The notes beneath the pieces were generated by a model. It was not told where the DNA came from and searched no databases. It worked only from the letters and a program-made list of their open reading frames with translations. The position numbers and the translations under genes were made by a program. 59,306 nt of DNA from Pleurotus djamor (lineage: Eukaryota; Basidiomycota; Agaricomycetes; Agaricales; Pleurotaceae), in assembly GCA_029747585.1 (NCBI GenBank), contig JAPEVF010000249.1, positions 1-59,306 of the forward strand, in the 5' to 3' direction. Of the stretch, positions 23,329 to 35,829 are shown one piece after another (positions within the stretch are counted from its first letter, which is position 1; each line of letters opens with the position of its first letter).

Positions 23329-26153
23329 TTAAGTAGNNCAGCAGGTGCCACCTAAGCAGGCAATTTTGATGGCAGCAAAGTGAAACAGCCCGAAGAATGC
23401 TGTTATCCAGTAGTCGTCAAACCAGGTATCCATGATGGCAGCAGAAAGAATGATGGTGAGGGGAACGGTATGCACTCGATGGGGACATAGGGTAGAGGCA
23501 TGGAATACCTATATTAGACTTGATATTAAGAACTGTCGTCAAAGAGAATGGTCATGGGAACAAACCTTCATAGCAAGCAAAGATGATTTNATCGTGCGCT
23601 TGAGTAAAAGACTCCTGGTCCATAGCAATGGGGAGGAGAGGTGGCTCCTACCGACAGCATTAGTTGACGGATCATCTGTCAACTCAAGNGGCGGTTGTTT
23701 CTCATTCGCAGTGGGAGTATGCGGATCATCTTCTTCGGAAACCCCGGTTTGTTGGGCAGACTCATTGACACCAACTGTGTGGATAGAAATATCGGAGTGT
23801 ACCGAGGACAACCTGGATGCCGGNACATTGGCTCGCTTAGGCGCCACCGACACGATCGATGTGCTCGCCGCAGTNGCACGCAATGGATCCAGCTAGATGC
23901 AAGATGATAAGAAGGGNGCNTTCAATCAAGTCANNAAAGAGCCNTACCTTTCCCTCGCGAATGGCGGTNATGACNCGCTCTGAAGAAGGTCGACCAACAG
24001 GCGAGACGTTCANTAGGCTTTCCAACAGTACGAGAAATGCGCGAGGTAGGCGTCGCGTCTCAAAGCTTGCCGCAATGATTGATGATGACTTGAAGCTAGA
24101 AAAAGAATNAGANGAANNCTTCTGCTTAAGCNGACAGNGGCCGACATACCCAGCGTAGGCCAAGATNTCCTTCTCTAGGCGATCCATCTTCTCATTCTCT
24201 GACACATCTGGAATCGGCTCACCATTACCGTCTCCTACNGCAGCNTAGCGATANGGNAGCTTGAAGAAGAGNAGCTTNTGNAGGATCATTCCCAANGACC
24301 ACATGTCAGCCTTCGANTCGATNTGGTTCAAGAGACCNGTGCTTGGCGAAGGNAGGGATTCCGGTGAGGTGTATTCCAGNCTGAAACGGNAANGATGAGG
24401 ANGCGGAAAGTGCAGNGGCTACAACGAGAGGAGCTCACGTTCCCGTATTCCCTGAGCGATTCGAGGATGAGTGGAGCATGTCTCTTGATGTACCAAAATC
24501 GGAGAGCATAGCACGAGGGCTATAGAAGAAGGGTGAGTCGGAGCGAAGGTCAATTGGTTTGACTTACATCAAGCTGCCTTCGTCCCATGTTAAGAGAACG
24601 TTACCGGGCTTCAGGTCAAGGTGGAGGATGGAACGATCATGCTAGCGGGAGTGTCAGCACCAGACCGACAGCCAGGTCAAAANAGCTCACCAAGAATGCC
24701 AAGCCGTCTACAACATCTCTAAACAAGCTTTTCACTTCTTCCGCGCTGAGAAGGTGCACCGGAGTCCAGGTGTCGCGCTTCCCTCCAAGTCCCGCATTCT
24801 GCGCTTGTCGCTTCATCTTTTCTTTCTCCTCGGGAGGCGCTCGCTGAAACGCACGGAAGGCCCGTATGCGAGCCGAGCGGGAGTGTTGGTCAGAGAAATC
24901 CGAGGCTGAGGCTGAGACGAGACCGTTTGGTGGGTATGGGGAGCCTGATGGACCTGGGGATGCAGTCGCAGAGTTCCGGGAGTCCCGAGGACCACCTATT
25001 GGAGTGGACAACGGTCCAACGGGGTGAATGTGATAATGCTTCGTTGGTCGTCCCAGCCGCGCGTCGATAAAGTCGTCAAGGCTTGAGAAGGATGAGTACG
25101 GTCACGTTAAGACTATGTTGGAAGATGACGAACCTCCCACCATCAGCCCATTGCATCAAGACACTAGAACAGTTGTAAGAAGACAACGCCTGAGATAGAT
25201 AAGAGTTACTCAACTGGAGTGTCGGAATCTTGGGACCGAAGGAGGAGAATTGGCTTGTCTCAAGCCATGCATGATGATACGTAATGATGTTGGGATGATG
25301 CAGCCTCTCCAGCAGGCGTACCTGAGTCACAGCTNGTCAGCAAGGCTGAACAGCACAAGCATGGNACCANGAGTACCTCACGCAGTATTTTGACAAGATA
25401 CGAATGAGATTCGCCGACTGCAATCTTCTTCACGGCGAAATAGCCTAAACCAATGAGTTTCCATCCACAGCGAAGGGGTAAAGCCAACCTAGCGGGTTTC
25501 CGTCGAGAACATGCTATAGTGAACAGCGATAAGCGTCAAAGACAGTCAGCAAGCAGTTGACTGACCTGGCAGAGATAGACTGAACCATTGGCACCCATTC
25601 CGAGCCGTCGTTCTTCTTTGAAAAATGTGTTGAAGTATCCNTCTGCCATAGCCTCAGCNGAAAAGGCTGGCCGCGCAGTTGANGGCAGCCCATCCCCCGA
25701 AGTAATTGAGTGAGGACTTGGCGGACGCGACACCGTGTCGTTCGCCACAGCCAAAAGCTGGAAATAGTTGGCAGCCCGAGAATAGTGGGCAGGGTCACTC
25801 TCNGTCTCNATTATTCCATCCACNTCAGCNTCATCCTCCTCGGCNATTCCGTCGAAACTGCCNTNCATCGGTCGCTTGCAGAGNGGACATGTCAAACTTC
25901 TCGGTGCNCCGGATGGTCGAATGGAAAGCGCATGAGAGGTCGGGTTGTAAAGGACAACTTGATTCGAGGCGTGNAATATNGGTTGCCAGTCCGGATCAGA
26001 CTGGACAAGAGTCAGTGCACCGCCAACTGGTGAGGTAGGTAAATTGTCATCCGTACTTGCTACGGTTGNGATTCAANATGAGGCTCGANNGAAGAACACT
26101 GAAAACATGAGCGTACCTCCGGACGTCCATGAGCTTGGTCCNGACGGCTCCAT
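23329..26153 (-). CDS. IKS1: Serine/threonine protein kinase IKS1-like
   Basis: This is a eukaryotic protein kinase of the fungal IKS1 type. The start is at 26153 (MEPSGPSSWTSG, splicing to STDDNLPTSPVGGALTLVQS). A motif CPLCKRPM lies near residue 70, followed by an acidic linker. Kinase landmarks: glycine loop LGMGANGSVYLCQ; Lys in YFAVKKIAVGES; LLERLHHPNIITYHHAWLE; LMQWADGG; an insert with a Ser/Pro-rich stretch and IRAFRAFQRAPPEEKE; catalytic loop HLDLKPGNVLL; SDFGTSRDM in place of DFG-APE; LEYTSPESLPS; and SKADMWSLGMI. After the kinase domain an LxxRSLLLKR segment leads to two hydrophobic helices around SAAIMDTWFDDYW and AFFGLFHFAAIKIACLGG, so the C-terminus is membrane-anchored, as in fungal IKS1. 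The HLD in place of HRD is consistent with the family. Dozens of Ns make exact exon ends uncertain. Confidence 0.85.
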
Positions 26154-26372
26154 TGTCTGTGAGGCAGATNACAGCAATTCGGGATGGTACGAGCAGACTG
26201 AAGGGAATNGGAAGGTAATGGTGGTNAGAAACGTGTTTGCTCGGTCGAAGCTCGGATGAGTGCAGGATCTCATCTTATCTTATCAACGAGACTTCAGGAG
26301 TTCCACTTAGGAGTGCTCNGCTCCAGTCAACATANNNNCTCTATCCGNACTGACNCTAAACATTCGCACTAT

Positions 26373-28122
26373 TTACCCAGCTGTGATACCATCCCATACA
26401 ACGCTTACAGACTGCCTCAGGATTTCTACCTGCTTNTCGGTGATGATACATTTCTTGATATGCAGCTCACGCACAGGGAACCCCAATTGTCGTCGCTTCG
26501 TCAAGCTCTCTCNNAGCCCCACAATCGTCGCGTCTTNGTACCGNTGGGCGCGCCAATCCACANCCGTAACGGTGACAATCTCCAAGAGNCTATTNTNGGG
26601 CTNCGGNNNNNTNNNACANNTTCNGGAACGGTTGNNTCCACAGGAGNTCTGCCANGNANNAGGGTNCACCGTGCACGATGTGGAGCACCTTGACCNTTTC
26701 TAATAATGANAGTAGCCNCTCACATGGNTCCAAAANGNNCNGCCCATCTCCGTAGGCCAAGGTTACTTCGGTGATAGAGGACAAGGGCAGACTGGAGCTG
26801 CATACTTCCGCTAAGGTGCGTACTTTCCAGCCCGAGGGAATGNGCAATTCGAAGCGTTCGCACCTCAGTGAGCCCAGTTTAAGCGTTAACTGCGCCGAGT
26901 TGATGACCAACTCCATTTTTGAGAGCACAAGAGCTTGACTTTCCGGCATNATCCTAGTACACAGGCCTTTGAGTGCGGCGAGTGCATCACGTACGAGGAG
27001 AGNGTGGCGCGAAAAAGAAACGGAAACGTGTGCTAGAGTGTGNAGCNNNTGGTCAAGGCAATGGAAGAGNTTGATCGCAGCCAAGTCGTTGGACTCGACG
27101 CTGAGGTATTTCAACTTCGGCAAGGATATTGGNAGGTCTGGGCCNGTGGCCAAAGGGGCTGCTGCTTCAGTATCAACAATCCTCTTCCCAAGCACGACTG
27201 ACTGGAGATTTGGCACTTTTCGAAGAAAGCCCTTAATCCAGCTGAGTGGTATCCCGCCATAAGATGTATGGCGAACAGTCAGGAACTCAAGTGACGGAAG
27301 GGGTGGTACATCTGACGGTATGAGAGCATCGACCAACTCTAGAGAGCGGAGTGAAGGGAAGAAAGGATATGGAAGGTGTGTACGCCACACCTCAAGGACG
27401 GGGATCCCCGCTGATGAGGACAGTTTCATTGTTTGAAGGGACGTAAATTTGGCTAGTAGCTTGAGAAGCTCCTCCACGGACTTCGGATTGTATGGCCCAG
27501 CGGAAATAGAGAGAGCTGTGAGCTGTTTGGCTTGCGCGAAGAGCTGCTGCGCAAAGTGGATATACGAGCGATGGTCTGATTCCCGATACAGATCCCCCAT
27601 AGATACGTGGACACGCCAAGGTGCCTGTTTGGAATTGGCNAGCATTAACGAGAATTGATAAGGGCTGAGGTCGGTGTACGCAAAGGTTGCCCAAAACCGA
27701 GCAGTATCGTAGATGATTCGTCGCCATTCGAAGCANACACCAAGGACGTTCAGCCAGCGCTTCGCTTCGCTTCTCTCGAATCGCAGTTGATCCTTGTAGG
27801 CGATGAAGATCAGGGACATTATGTCTTCTGGGAGCTGGCTTATAGCACTGAGTTTGTTTCGGCGACGGCGGAGCGTCAGAAGTGCAGCTTCAGTCGCCGC
27901 AATTTCTGTGTCTAGCTCTCGCTGCGCTACTAACTTGCTCGGTAGTGTCTGTGTACATACATCAATCGTCATGTAGAAGGGGGCCACTCGTCGATGCTTC
28001 AACGACTTACCATTGATGTGCTGCAAGGGAAGCTGGGGAGAGCGTCGACAGCCGTGGGTGTGTGATGCATTCACGCACGAAGCGTAGGAAGCCATCAATG
28101 CCTCACCAATAACGTCGCTCAT
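26373..28122 (-). CDS. F-box protein with N-terminal coiled coil
   Basis: It starts at ATG 28122 and is open for about 500 codons without an intron. Around residues 65-95 a short coiled coil (ELDTEIAATEAALLTLRRRR) runs straight into an F-box-like segment, LSAISQLPEDIMSLIFIAY, then a Trp-Arg segment (FEWRRIIYDTARFWATF). Irregular leucine-rich repeats follow. From about 26,700 leftward the consensus is full of Ns and the frame changes. The conserved-looking tail HIKKCIITxKQVEILRQS, ending at 26373, continues in another frame, most simply explained by consensus errors. Predicted SCF adaptor of unknown target. It is 220 bp from the IKS1 start, on the same strand. Confidence 0.75.
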
Positions 28123-29695
28123 ANGGGGCCCCTAGCGTGCCAGTCGGGCAGTGCCGTGAAAAGACGCCGAACGAACCGGTTCCGTGCTCCGACCACTACT
28201 AATCGAAGGGCAGCCCCAGACTTTCTATCTGTCTCAACAAACAATTTTAGTGCTAATCAGGACTCAAGAGTACTCAGGATTTATCTCTTTGGTCGAGCCT
28301 TCGAGCTTCGAGACTGACGGCGACGGGCTTCGCGACCTGCTGTTCGTGCACCCAACTTTTCGGTTTCTCTCATTTCCCAGCGGCGAACGCTGCCGTTCAG
28401 CCATTCTTGCCCCTCCTTTCTAAAAAGCTTCATGTGCTCATGGGCATTGCCCTACAACGTCAGGACGCGTTCTCAGTATCGGCCCCCAACTTGAGGGCTC
28501 TCAATGACACGGTTTCCTGGAAACTTCCCTCCCTCGGATACTTGCTCTTGAATGGATTGGATTTTGACATGGTTTCCATCGCGATCGCGCTCACGGTTCA
28601 CAGAATCCCGAGCACCACCAGAAACTGATGGTCAGCACCAAAAACATCGCTCAGAGCGCCCTCCACAGCAAGCACAAACCCCACGCTGACAGGAATCCAC
28701 CATCTCGGCTCGGCTATTCCTGGGCTAATATTATGCGTGAGTCTGGGACTCTTTCCACCATATCATGTCATACTGAGCGAGAGGCTTCTAGCCTGATGAA
28801 TATAGACATCAATCGAATTCCATGAACTTTTTTCCATTATCCATGGACTCAAATCCGCCGCCCGGTCCTTCCAACAGTCCTCCAACGCCCGCATACTGAT
28901 GTCTGATGCTCTATCGGTATCTGATCACTGTAATTCTCTCAATGATGCTATTGACTCTAACGACCTTGTAGTATTTAGAGTCTGAGGCTCGGGGTATGAG
29001 GCCGAGGTCTCACCAATCCCCTGGCTTTGGTTTCACTCGTCACGAGCCACGAAGAAAAGAGCGGCATCTTTTCCGGGCCCATCGCTTTTTTTGGGCACCG
29101 CTGTTTGCCCGTACACAGCTCTGTCGGTCTTAAGCTATGATATGTACTATCAACTTAAGCAGGTCGATCATTTCGCCCTCAGCGATCTAAATTAAGCCCC
29201 ATCCTCATCCTTATTATCTAGAACACGCCTTCAGGATGCTTGCCACTGTAGGCACGGCATCCGCTTCCTCCGAGCCATGTGCCTGTATAGCTTCTCCTTG
29301 GATAACCGAGCTTTCCCCAAGATGGCTCCCCACAGCCCGAAAAGTAGCATCGTGGTATGTGGTCCCTTCGTCGGCGTCTTTCGCGGTTTGCCAAAGTTTA
29401 TGGATTTGCTATTTTAGGAAATCTAACTCCATTCCACCACCCACCCACGCCATCGCCACCGTGACACCGATGGGCAATCTATTTCCCCTTGTATCGCCAA
29501 CATAGCATGTGGTTGCGTTTTTCATGAGCGCGGCCGTTCTCATACGCCCTAGGTCCCAAGAGCAGATGTGAAAATGAAGTGTATTTAAAGATACGGTCGT
29601 ATGTGCGGGTCCACTTTGGACGGTTCTTTTTGCTCCCCCTCACCTTCGACTCCTACTCTGCTGTCGTGCCCCCTTGGGTACCTAACCCACTCATC
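28123..29695. other. Intergenic, 1.6 kb, no supported gene
   Basis: The gap lies between two divergently transcribed genes. Plus-strand open frames at 28184-28825 and 29236-29505 lack recognisable domains and I could not splice them into one product. One stretch (WKLPSLGYLLLNGLDF, about 28,540) looks LRR-like, so a decayed F-box relic is possible but unproven. Confidence 0.4.
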
Positions 29696-31670
29696 ATGGT
29701 AATGGAAATCGCGTTCTCTCAGGCAGCCTACTTTGCTGCCGTCAGAGACATAGAGACCACGCGATATGCACAATGTACGTCAGCCGATAATTTTAACCGA
29801 AGCGTACATTTACATTCTTCCTGTCCGACAGTGGCTTCAAGCATGATCATGATATATGATCACGGTACGTCTCTCCATACAATGCTGGGTTGTGGCAATG
29901 TGTTGAGTTCGTCTCTTGGGGCGTAGCCATTACTTTCGGTGACGAGGTGAGTCTTCTTCCGGGCTTTCGGCCTTCCTGGCGTTGACAGGAAATCCCTGCT
30001 AGGTCGATCTTATCTGGGTATGTGCTCGCTCCTTCCCGTCGCCGTGTTCGCCGAAGTGACTGGTGATAATAAGACTTCGTCTTGGTCAATCGGAAAAGTC
30101 TTGTTCTTTATTGTGGGTACTTCCCTTTGTCCATCCTCTCCATTCCCCACCAATAACTCCCGAATCTACATAGAATCGGTACTATGGTCTTGCATCAGTA
30201 ATGTAAGTACCCCACTCGCACCTGGTTGCATCGGAACTTAGCTGTTTTTGTGTTTGGGGTTCAGTATGAACAACTACGGTGCGTTACCCATTCGCGTTAT
30301 TTTGGGGTTTCGTCTCATGATCGCGTGCTACTCAGGTTTCTTCAGTCCGCATCTCACCGATGAAGTATGTTTGTGCCTACTTGGAATGCTTGCGCTTGTT
30401 CACATGTGATTGTCTAGTTGTAAGTTGGGGTAGCATTTGCTTCCGCTTTTCCCTAATCGCTTATGCGATTTTTTGACTTGTTTTAGTTGTAAGTCCCATG
30501 ATCCTTGAATTGTGTCTCGCTTCCGACCAACTTGTGCTAGGTGCCCACTTTTTTCACTGGCAAGGATGGACGGGCCTAATTGCTTGCATGATCGCTGAGA
30601 GTACGCCACCATTCTCTCCACACGAACCTCTCACTTACGTCTCCTCATTACCGCGTGGTTGTGGTCCCTGTCTAGTCATCCTCCAGATGCGACTTTACGC
30701 CCTCTACTTCCTTAACAAGAAGGTTCTCGCCGTAATGGTCTCAAGTTTCATAATATCAACTGCGCTCTCTGCTGTGGTTATGGGAACGATACTGTCTGGG
30801 ATTACTGCCCACGCGCACGCCGTACCCGGAGTCCTATTTTGCCTCCCCAACAAAGTCGGCGACCATTTCTTCTTGTTCTGGATCCCGGTTCTCTGTTTCG
30901 AGAGCTTGCTCGTGGGGCTGGCTCTTTTCCGCGGTTTCCAGGCCATCTTGTCCGATGGATCATTATTCAGAAGTGGGAGGGCGCTGGTGAATGTGTTGAT
31001 CAGAGATTCCGTACTGTACTTTTTGGTGTACGTTTTTCCCGGCGTTCCTCCGTTTGCATATGGCATCACTGACATTTTTCCATCATTACAGCATGTTCGC
31101 GACGTATCTGACAAATATGTTGGTGTGGATTGGCGCTCCTGTACGTCTTCATTTACGCCCTCAATCTTCTGATGATACCTAAGCTAACTCCCTCTATCTC
31201 CATGCGCTGTCCCGACGGCCGCCCTACAGCAAAGTCTACTTGAGGTTCCAATTGGATTTAGCGTTGCCATGTCCTGCGTGCTTGGAAATCGGATAATCCT
31301 TAACGTTCGTCGTACCACTCGTGACGCCGAGCGAGCCAAGGCTGCTCGTGAAGAAGCCCTCGCCTCACATCTCACATCGTCTAAAGGCCCCATCCTCAGT
31401 CCCAGCCATTCCTCAAGAACACATAATCCTCCTACCTTACCATACAAGTCGAAACACCATAAACAAGCATCAAGCCGCGCCGACTACGACACGAGCTTCT
31501 TCTCGCCGCCGTTACCTGATGATCCCGAGAATTTCGTTGAATATGAAACACCCTCATTCTCAACCACCATCACCGATGTGGAACTGCGGGAACTACGGAC
31601 GATGAAAGCTGATATACCTGCCTGGACTGACCCAGAACGAGGTGATACTCGAATAGGCTGGGCGATATGA
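29696..31670 (+). CDS. DUF6533-containing seven-helix membrane protein
   Basis: Second and better-preserved DUF6533 membrane protein. The first exons are 29696-29774, 29832-29864, 29927-29946 (20 nt) and 30003-30017 (15 nt). Together they give the family signature LASSMIMIYDHAITFGDEVD followed by LIW. Next come SSWSIGKVLFFI, NRYYGL, then HWQGWTGLIACM, and a long exon with VILQMRLYALYFLNKKVLAV, two more hydrophobic helices, and NVLIRDSVLYFLV just before the final helix. The conserved end LGNRIILNVRR is followed by a ~110-residue hydrophilic cytoplasmic tail rich in Ser/Pro (stop 31668-31670). Function is unknown; the topology resembles a receptor, but no ligand or G-protein role is demonstrated for the family. 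Confidence 0.82.
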
Positions 31671-32179
31671 TCCACCCTTTGTCACTCCTTTTACACTTCG
31701 CTTTTCTGTACATAGATCACTGTCTGCGGACGNTTTTTTTTAGCTCCATACCTCCCTCATTTATTGGGTCCTTCTCATACAATTTCATAGCTAGCAAGTA
31801 CTCATACAACACATCCACAATCCTGTATTCTAAGTAACTGATAACAAGGAAATCTCGGTCGAAACTCCCAGATCTCCGCCTCAGGCCTCTCCCCTGTCTG
31901 CACGTGGCTGTTTGTCGACGCGTCTGGAGTCACGAGATAGTTTTCAATCTTCGCTTCTTCCATGCATGGTCCCAATGCTCGAGTCGTACACTTATCAGTC
32001 GCAGATGAACCTTGATACGCGTATACCACTCACGGGCACCCCTCAAAGCTGTTTATGCCTAGACCAGGAGCCACGCTTGGCTTACCCTTGGGACAATGGT
32101 CGGACAATGGCGAGCGCTTCTTAAAAGTAAGCTCAAGCTTTCACCACCACCTTCACGCCTGCATATCTAGCATCTCGAG
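31671..32179. other. Intergenic, no supported gene
   Basis: 0.5 kb between two plus-strand genes, with an N next to an eight-T run near 31,733. A minus-strand 75-codon frame at 31802-32029 shows nothing recognisable. Confidence 0.45.
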
Positions 32180-33400
32180 ATGAAGAGAGACAGAGCCTCT
32201 GATGGAGACATTATACACCGACAGCGTACGCCAGAGCCTCCAGAGCCCCCTCCAGGGTTGCCACCGGCCTTGTACCATCTGGTCATGGATGGATTTACAA
32301 CCCCTCCAGGACGGGCATCGCCTGGAAATGGGGAACGATGGGCCGTTCCTTCATCTCTGGACGACTACTACGATGAAGAACCTACTCGATCGGCTTCTTC
32401 TCAACCAGTTCACCCGGCCTGCGATTCTCTTTTACCATCCCCCGATGAACCGATCGGGACTGAAGTTCAGCAACAAGTTCAACGTCGTGTTCGCGAGATT
32501 CTTCATCGCCCGGAGGATAACATGTCTTATTGCATGGTCACCAACTTCCGCGAAGATATGATGGTGCTCCATTACGTCCAAGTTATTTCTTCTGAAATAG
32601 AGCATCCTGTGGTACGCTGTCATGAAATCTAAATGGTACGGGTGCTCATCTGTGGCATCTCTCTGTAGCAAGACAAACTTGGGTGGTCCTGGTCGCTTCG
32701 ACACGGCGAACTCGATCTCAACACACCTCAGAATCTCATGATTTGTATGTTCGCGCTTTCTATCCAATACTTAGAAATTGATCTTACTTCTTGTTAGTGG
32801 AGACGTCTGTCCGTACACTGTACCGCCGCCCATCAAACTGGTTCTGGTTACCCCAGGATACACAGATCATCGAGACTTTGCATGATCGCTATGTCACGGC
32901 TGGAAAAAACCAGAGGTACTCTCCCAGTCAGGTGCGATCCCATTTGAGCTCGTCTTGAAGCACAGAACTCACCGTGTGCGTTTGTTCCTCAGGCTTACGC
33001 CTCTCTAGAATCATCCTCTTTCACTGCCAAGTTGATTCTATCAGCTGGTCTTCAAAAATCGATTGCGTTTGCCCAGTATATCGGACCCTACCCAGAAGAC
33101 GAAGACGAAGACTTTACTCCTGACGTCAGTTATCTCCAGTTCGACTATCCCCCAGTTCGGGAAATCCATATCCCTCCACACTACCTGGTATTTGATGTCG
33201 GGAAGAAACTGAGTGCCCGGTACCCCTACGCATCGAATTGGGATGAGATACGTGGCAACGTTCCCAACGACTACCTTCAGACCACGACCAAGGATGAGAG
33301 GTTGTTGAAGTTGTGCTTTGAGATTTACATCGCGTGGATGGACTCTGAGCCCACGGAAGACTGGTTGGCGGATCCTGTTTCACAAGAGAGGGGTTCTTGA
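32180..33400 (+). CDS. HNH-like hypothetical protein of the Agaricomycete family
   Basis: Four exons, 32180-32611, 32669-32744, 32798-32931 and 32993-33400, join in frame for 349 residues. The order matches a lineage-expanded family whose core resembles an HNH nuclease fold: a segment like YCMVTNFREDMMVLHYVQVI replaces the usual Cys-x-His start, then LGWSWSLRHGELDLNTPQNLM, then SVRTLYRRPSNWFWLPQ. Here the metal-binding His residues appear lost or changed, so catalysis is doubtful. The N-terminal ~100 residues are Pro-rich and disordered; the C-terminus is charged (YPEDEDEDF). There is no signal peptide. Family assignment is from pattern memory and is moderate; function is unknown. Confidence 0.65.
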
Positions 33401-33510
33401 GGACAGCGCTGCTCGCGAGTGGATTATTCTCAAAATAAATGTAAAATGTAACATTATAGCCTTGCATCAAAAGCTGAGACGTTATCGGAGTTTGACTAGG
33501 CTCAGGGACC

Positions 33511-33828
33511 CCGACTAAGTAGCTCAAGGCACAAACTCTTCTACTCTACACAGAAAAGCGGCAATCTACGACTATGCTTCGGGTCTCCTGGAAGTCTGTC
33601 ATCTGGTTCCACATGAGAAACGTGATGCAAACATATTGGGTGCTCGACTTACCCAATAAGAAGGGCCTCCCAGATATTCCTGAATCACAGATGCCTTGCA
33701 GTCTAGATGATGTTGAGACTCTCAAGGTTGCGATGGAACGCAGGAGGTTCCGACGTACTGAAAGTTACCTCCTCGAGGGAGGAGAATGTGAAGACGGACA
33801 GGGACCCAAAAGCAAAATTAGAATTTAG
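33511..33828 (+). pseudogene. Second HNH-like fragment
   Basis: Just downstream of the HNH-like gene, one frame starting near 33,553 reads AAIYDYASGLLEVCHLVPHE, resembling the CxLVPH start of intact members of the same family, and stops at about 33,653. A frame shifted against it (33574-33828, 85 codons) stays open further. This looks like a broken second copy or a lost 5' segment. Small size and lack of a full domain make it a relic call only. Confidence 0.4.
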
Positions 33829-34647
33829 CACGGGCTATAAAAACAAGTAAACTACTCAGGACTTCAACAGTCGAAACGGAGGGTATGTCGCAACTCACGT
33901 TATCGAACATGACACTCCATTGGGTACCTGACGACCCGTCAACAAATCCCACCTGGGTTCCACCGTCCAGATCAATGCTGTCTTCGTAGTCGGCCGTGAA
34001 GGTAAAGATGTTCGTCCCACCATTGTTGAACATCTGCATGTCCTGTGTGAATGAGATGGGGTCTGTGTATGGGTAGACATACTTATTCGAGGATAAATGA
34101 TGCAAAAAAGAGTAAACAACTTACAGCTCCACGAATTACCACTCTGGATCCCTGAGTTTGACGGAGGAAGTTGTTTCACAGCTGCCGAACCACCTGGTGG
34201 ATTTTGCAGAGATACATTATACCGATATTCCATCGTATCCTGCTTGTACGACCCGGTTGCAGCTGATCCATAATGAACAAGGATAACGCAGACGGAGCCG
34301 CCTTCAGAAGCGAAATTGTCGCTTGGTTGAGTGTATGTAACGTAGACGTAAGCGTCGATGCGCCAGGTGAGGGTTTCATAGAGTGTCTCTGTGCTGCCTG
34401 ATGTCCTGGTCAGTTTCACGTTGTCCCAGACGGTAAATGTTTGTCTAGCGATGGATTCAGAATCAACGATCATATATAGGANGGGGGGACGTACATACCG
34501 TCGCCAGTAATCCGTTCCCGGGGGAGGAGTAAGTTTGTTGACATATTGATTGTATTCAGCTCGTGGAACAGCTTTGGCAATAACCTGCTGTTCCGTTGGC
34601 GTGTCGTCGACACCAATCGGATCGGTGGAAGTACCGGCATTGGACAT
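33818..34647 (-). CDS. Unknown protein, beta-rich, no signal peptide
   Basis: It starts at ATG 34647 (MSNAGTSTDPIGVDDTPTEQ). An intron splits a Trp-Arg pair (DYWRR|QTFTVWDN; the intron contains an N at 34483). A second intron follows SGNSWS and continues with YVYPYTDPISFTQDMQMFNN. The body is rich in Thr, Ser, Val and Tyr with alternating patterns (ETLYETLTWRIDAYVYVTYT, VCVILVHYGSAATGSY), suggesting a beta-sandwich. I do not recognise the family. The 3' end is uncertain: either read-through to the stop at 33818, or splicing of a GTGAGT donor after MFDN. About 230-250 residues. Confidence 0.55.
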
Positions 34648-35829
34648 GGTTTGCGTGCTTTGCTCTGAAGGTACAGTGACCCGGGCTTTGGGAGATGGTG
34701 CGCGACGGGAATGTGACCGCTTAATCGTGGTGACTTATAGGCATCGAAAGTCGTCTATTGGAATATTCCATAATTCACGGGCTGATAATGGATCAAACGG
34801 AGTCCAAACTGACAGCTTGTTTTGTGTCATTTCCAGGAATCGGACGCAGCGGAAGTGAGTGTGGTGAGCTGGGGTGAGTTCAACGTTCACGTTCAGGTGC
34901 CAGGAACGGGGAGAATACCGAACTCGGGGGGAATCTCGTCCCGGGGACGATTGCAGCCACAGGAGTGTCGTCGTTATCGATGGCAGGGAAGCTGGCGTAG
35001 ATGCACAATAATCATTACATTTCTTTGTTTGCAGCGTCCAAGGCGGCGAGGCTTCGCTCTTTCTTTGCTCTTTCTCTTGTCACGTCAACATAACTGCCAT
35101 AGCAGGAAGAGAACCTATATCGAAGCGACTGTCCACAAGAAGGGCTTAGAGGTTGGGATTCAGAATATTCAAGCCTAAAGTTCGGACTCACGAGCGTTAG
35201 AGTACGGAGAAGAATTTATGCTTTGACTGTGGGAAGCCGTACCTGACCGTGCGACCGATGGGATAACCGTGGAAATGTGTGACCCTGGCCAGGAACCCAT
35301 GTTTCCAGCCTGCTTCCACCAATCTTCATCCGCATCATAAACCTTCAAGCTTCAATTACTTCTCGGATGATCAATGCGATCTTTATATCCCTTCCAAGAC
35401 TGGGAAAGCTATTGCAATGAACCAACGGCTTCACGGCCTCAAATCAATATGGGACGTGCACCGAACTAGTTCGACTTACACTCTCCCTCGGACTCGTCCC
35501 GAGCCTTCGCATAGCGCTAGCATGCACGCGTTCGTAGACGGCGATCTTCGTGGTCTTCCTTTCCTCATTATATGGCGGACACGGTTTCCTGATGTGTTGG
35601 AACGGTGAACCGTCAGCACACTGATTCCCATCCCACACATGGTTGATCCATTCCATCGTTTTGTAGTCACGAGCTTCTCCATGCCTCGCCCACGAGCAGA
35701 GCAGTCCAGCTACAACCTGTACTTGGTGGGAACACAAGTCCAGCTGAGAACAAAAGCCTGTGAAGATCAATTTCTATGTGAGCATCATCGTGTTCTCAAG
35801 TCTTACTTTGACTTTCCGCCTAATTCATC
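34648..35829. other. Intergenic, 1.2 kb, no supported gene
   Basis: The gap lies between the divergent unknown gene and the SDR gene. Both-strand open frames at 35279-35770 overlap each other and lack domain features. A TTTATAT near 35,391 is too far from the SDR ATG (about 440 bp) to be its obvious TATA box unless there is a long leader. Confidence 0.4.
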
